Assembly: GCA_013154075.1 (NCBI GenBank)
Contig: JAADDG010000043.1
Coordinates: 1-7,504 of the forward strand
Source: Campylobacterota bacterium
GTDB lineage: Bacteria > Campylobacterota > Campylobacteria > Campylobacterales > JAADDG01
Direction: 5' to 3'
Length of the DNA stretch: 7,504 nt
Shown: one piece after another, positions 6,343-7,504 of the stretch
Layout of the letters: the number at the start of each line of letters is the position of its first letter
Numbering within the stretch: the first letter of the stretch is position 1
Program-made: the position numbers and the translations under genes
The notes under the pieces: generated by a model
Databases searched by the model: none
What the model saw: only the letters and a program-made list of their open reading frames with translations
Told to the model about the DNA's origin: nothing

Positions 6343-6752
6343 TTTATCTCTTCTTCATAAAGTATTTTTATGTCTTTATCTTTTATATCCTCTTTGTACA
6401 GGTAGCAGATGCCGCCTTTAAAATTTTTTACGAACATCAAGGCGGCTTTTTTGCTTTTGAAGACTTTGGGAGGATGGTGGCCGTGGTAGTGGGCTTGCAG
6501 CCAATATTTATGAAGCCATTCTCTATCTTTTTGCAAAATTTTTTTTTCAAATAGTATTCTCAAAGGATTGTCCGCTTTTAGATTTACGGGAACTATTTTA
6601 ATTCCTTTGATTCTTCGTATTTTTCCAAGATAGATTTTTACTACCTGTTTTTTAGTTAGTTTATCCAATGGAAAGGATTTGGAAGAGACGATAACGATTG
6701 CTTTTGCTTCTAAGATGGTTGTTAAAGAGATTATAATGAAAATATATTTCAT
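6339..6752 (-). CDS. Small PstS/PBP-like periplasmic protein, probable sensor accessory
   Basis: This 137-residue protein has a signal peptide ending in AKA (cleavage after A18), leaving about 119 residues. The mature part resembles the shortened phosphate-binding-protein-like domain (PBP_like_2 type): SSKSFPLDKLTKKQVVKIYLGK, a VPVNL strand, then W79/W84, a PP pair (94-95) and a closing FKGGICYLYK in place of the usual G-x-IGY. At about a third of PstS length, it is unlikely to be a transport component, and no ABC permease or ATPase is nearby. A His-rich run (HYHGHH, 88-93) sits where relatives usually have a Phe-Ser/Thr-Gly loop. The gene starts 8 bases after the beta-barrel gene, with an AGGA ribosome site overlapping that gene's stop, and overlaps the kinase by 4 bases. 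I infer that it presents a ligand to the kinase, as TorT does for TorS and LuxP for LuxQ. Confidence 0.75.
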   Translation of the reverse strand: MKYIFIIISLTTILEAKAIVIVSSKSFPLDKLTKKQVVKIYLGKIRRIKGIKIVPVNLKADNPLRILFEKKILQKDREWLHKYWLQAHYHGHHPPKVFKSKKAALMFVKNFKGGICYLYKEDIKDKDIKILYEEEIK

Positions 6753-6760
6753 TTTTATTC

Positions 6761-7504
6761 CTAAAACATCATAGAAAAGGAGAATGCAAAGCGATTATTT
6801 GTAACAGTATGTCTTTCATATTCTCCTTTGATTACGATGTTTGGCAAAGGTTTATAGATCCCTCCGACTGTGAAATTCCACTCTTTGAAATATAAAATAT
6901 CGTCTTTATATTTTTCCACTCTAAATACGGTATCAAATTTTTGTAAAGTATGCCAAATATTTTGAAGATAAAAGTCATGTAGATAGATATTTTCGTCATT
7001 GATTCTTAGTGCCCATTCCGCTTGCCAATCAAATTTTATTCCCTCCTGTTTGATTGCGGCAAAATAGTATTTATTTTTATTATCTTTTTCATATTTAAAA
7101 TATCCCCCTCCGCATCTTAGTTGGAAATATGAGTTTTCGAAATCGAATCCTAAAGAGTAATGTTTTTTTAGTGGGAAGTTATTATAACTTTTTCCTATAT
7201 CTTCATTATTTTGAAAAGTAAAGATGAGATCTTGCAGATATGTTCCGTTTATGTTTTTTTTGTAGGATAGTCCGGTTGTAAACTTTGGAAACATATTTGT
7301 AACAAGATGCGGTGAGGAAGTAGTCGGTCTTAAAATATTTATGGGTATTGTATTCCAAAATCCTATTTCGGAGTTGAATTTTCCTATATTTAGCATATCG
7401 TCGTTTTCGAAATAGTAGGTTATATAGAGCCTTTCTATATGAATTTTTTTGTGAGTTTCTTCAAAATGTTCTTCACCTATTACTTTTTTGTAAGAATCGG
7501 AAAG
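6761..7504 (-). CDS. Outer-membrane beta-barrel (porin-like) protein, 5' end beyond the window
   Basis: An open frame of 247 codons runs from the right edge to TAG at 6763-6761. The frame stays open for 36 codons upstream of the first in-frame Met (7396), and those codons fit the same protein (IHIERLYITYYFEND). That Met is therefore internal and the true start lies outside the window. The protein is made of alternating polar/aromatic strands (YSLGFDFENSYFQLRCGGGYF, FTVGGIYKPLPNIVIKGEY, NRFAFSFSMMF). It ends in Phe, the usual C-terminal signal for insertion of beta-barrel proteins by the BAM complex. There is one cysteine. No specific porin family is recognised. It is the first visible gene of the run leading into the binding protein and kinase, so it may admit or bind the sensed compound; that role is inference. 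Confidence 0.75.
   Translation of the reverse strand, partial: LSDSYKKVIGEEHFEETHKKIHIERLYITYYFENDDMLNIGKFNSEIGFWNTIPINILRPTTSSPHLVTNMFPKFTTGLSYKKNINGTYLQDLIFTFQNNEDIGKSYNNFPLKKHYSLGFDFENSYFQLRCGGGYFKYEKDNKNKYYFAAIKQEGIKFDWQAEWALRINDENIYLHDFYLQNIWHTLQKFDTVFRVEKYKDDILYFKEWNFTVGGIYKPLPNIVIKGEYERHTVTNNRFAFSFSMMF

Noticed and set aside
6339..6752. PstS phosphate transport protein
   Set aside because: Far too short, no pstCAB genes nearby, and the usual anion-loop residues are replaced by a His-rich run.
7394..7396. ATG as the start of the beta-barrel gene, giving a 211-residue protein
   Set aside because: The same frame is open to the window edge with strand-like protein sequence upstream, no ribosome site lies before this ATG, and no signal peptide follows it. 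It is an internal Met.

Overview
The window looks like part of a chromosome from a sulfur-oxidising member of Campylobacterota (the former Epsilonproteobacteria). The reasons are low GC, heavy use of AGA (Arg) and ATA (Ile) codons, short AT-rich gaps, and a flavocytochrome c-type sulfide dehydrogenase next to small c- and b-type cytochromes. This assignment is inference from style and content. No rRNA, tRNA, insertion sequence, phage gene or CRISPR array was seen, and no gene-free stretch is longer than about 130 bases.

Layout from left to right: (1) a secreted DUF4214-repeat protein on the minus strand (1-1021), cut by the left edge; (2) a 128-base divergent gap; (3) an OmpR/PhoB-family response regulator on the plus strand (1150-1818); (4) convergent to it, a minus-strand operon transcribed in the order lipoprotein monohaem cytochrome c (4237-3845), FccB-like flavoprotein (3818-2586), membrane cytochrome b (2564-1842); (5) a 101-base gap holding a probable promoter and an 11-bp tandem repeat; (6) upstream on the same strand, an outer-membrane beta-barrel protein (7504-6761, cut by the right edge), a very small PstS/PBP-like periplasmic protein (6752-6339) and a membrane histidine kinase (6342-4339), tightly packed and overlapping.

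Working model: the beta-barrel, the mini binding protein and the kinase form an envelope-sensing module. The response regulator on the far side of the redox operon is its likely partner. The redox operon would be the target, because the tandem repeat GTTTCTTGACA/GTTTCTTTACA upstream of it has the geometry of an OmpR/PhoB-class binding site. The redox genes would take electrons from sulfide (or another reduced sulfur compound) through FAD and a Cys pair to haem c on a lipoprotein, then to a b-type cytochrome that could connect to the quinone pool.

Most notable points: the flavoprotein lacks the cysteine that carries covalent FAD in classical FccB; the operator-like repeat; the kinase and regulator genes flank their putative target on opposite strands; the two cytochromes both end in acidic tails; and the left-edge protein joins four DUF4214 units to a conserved-looking WNDLGMHC block.
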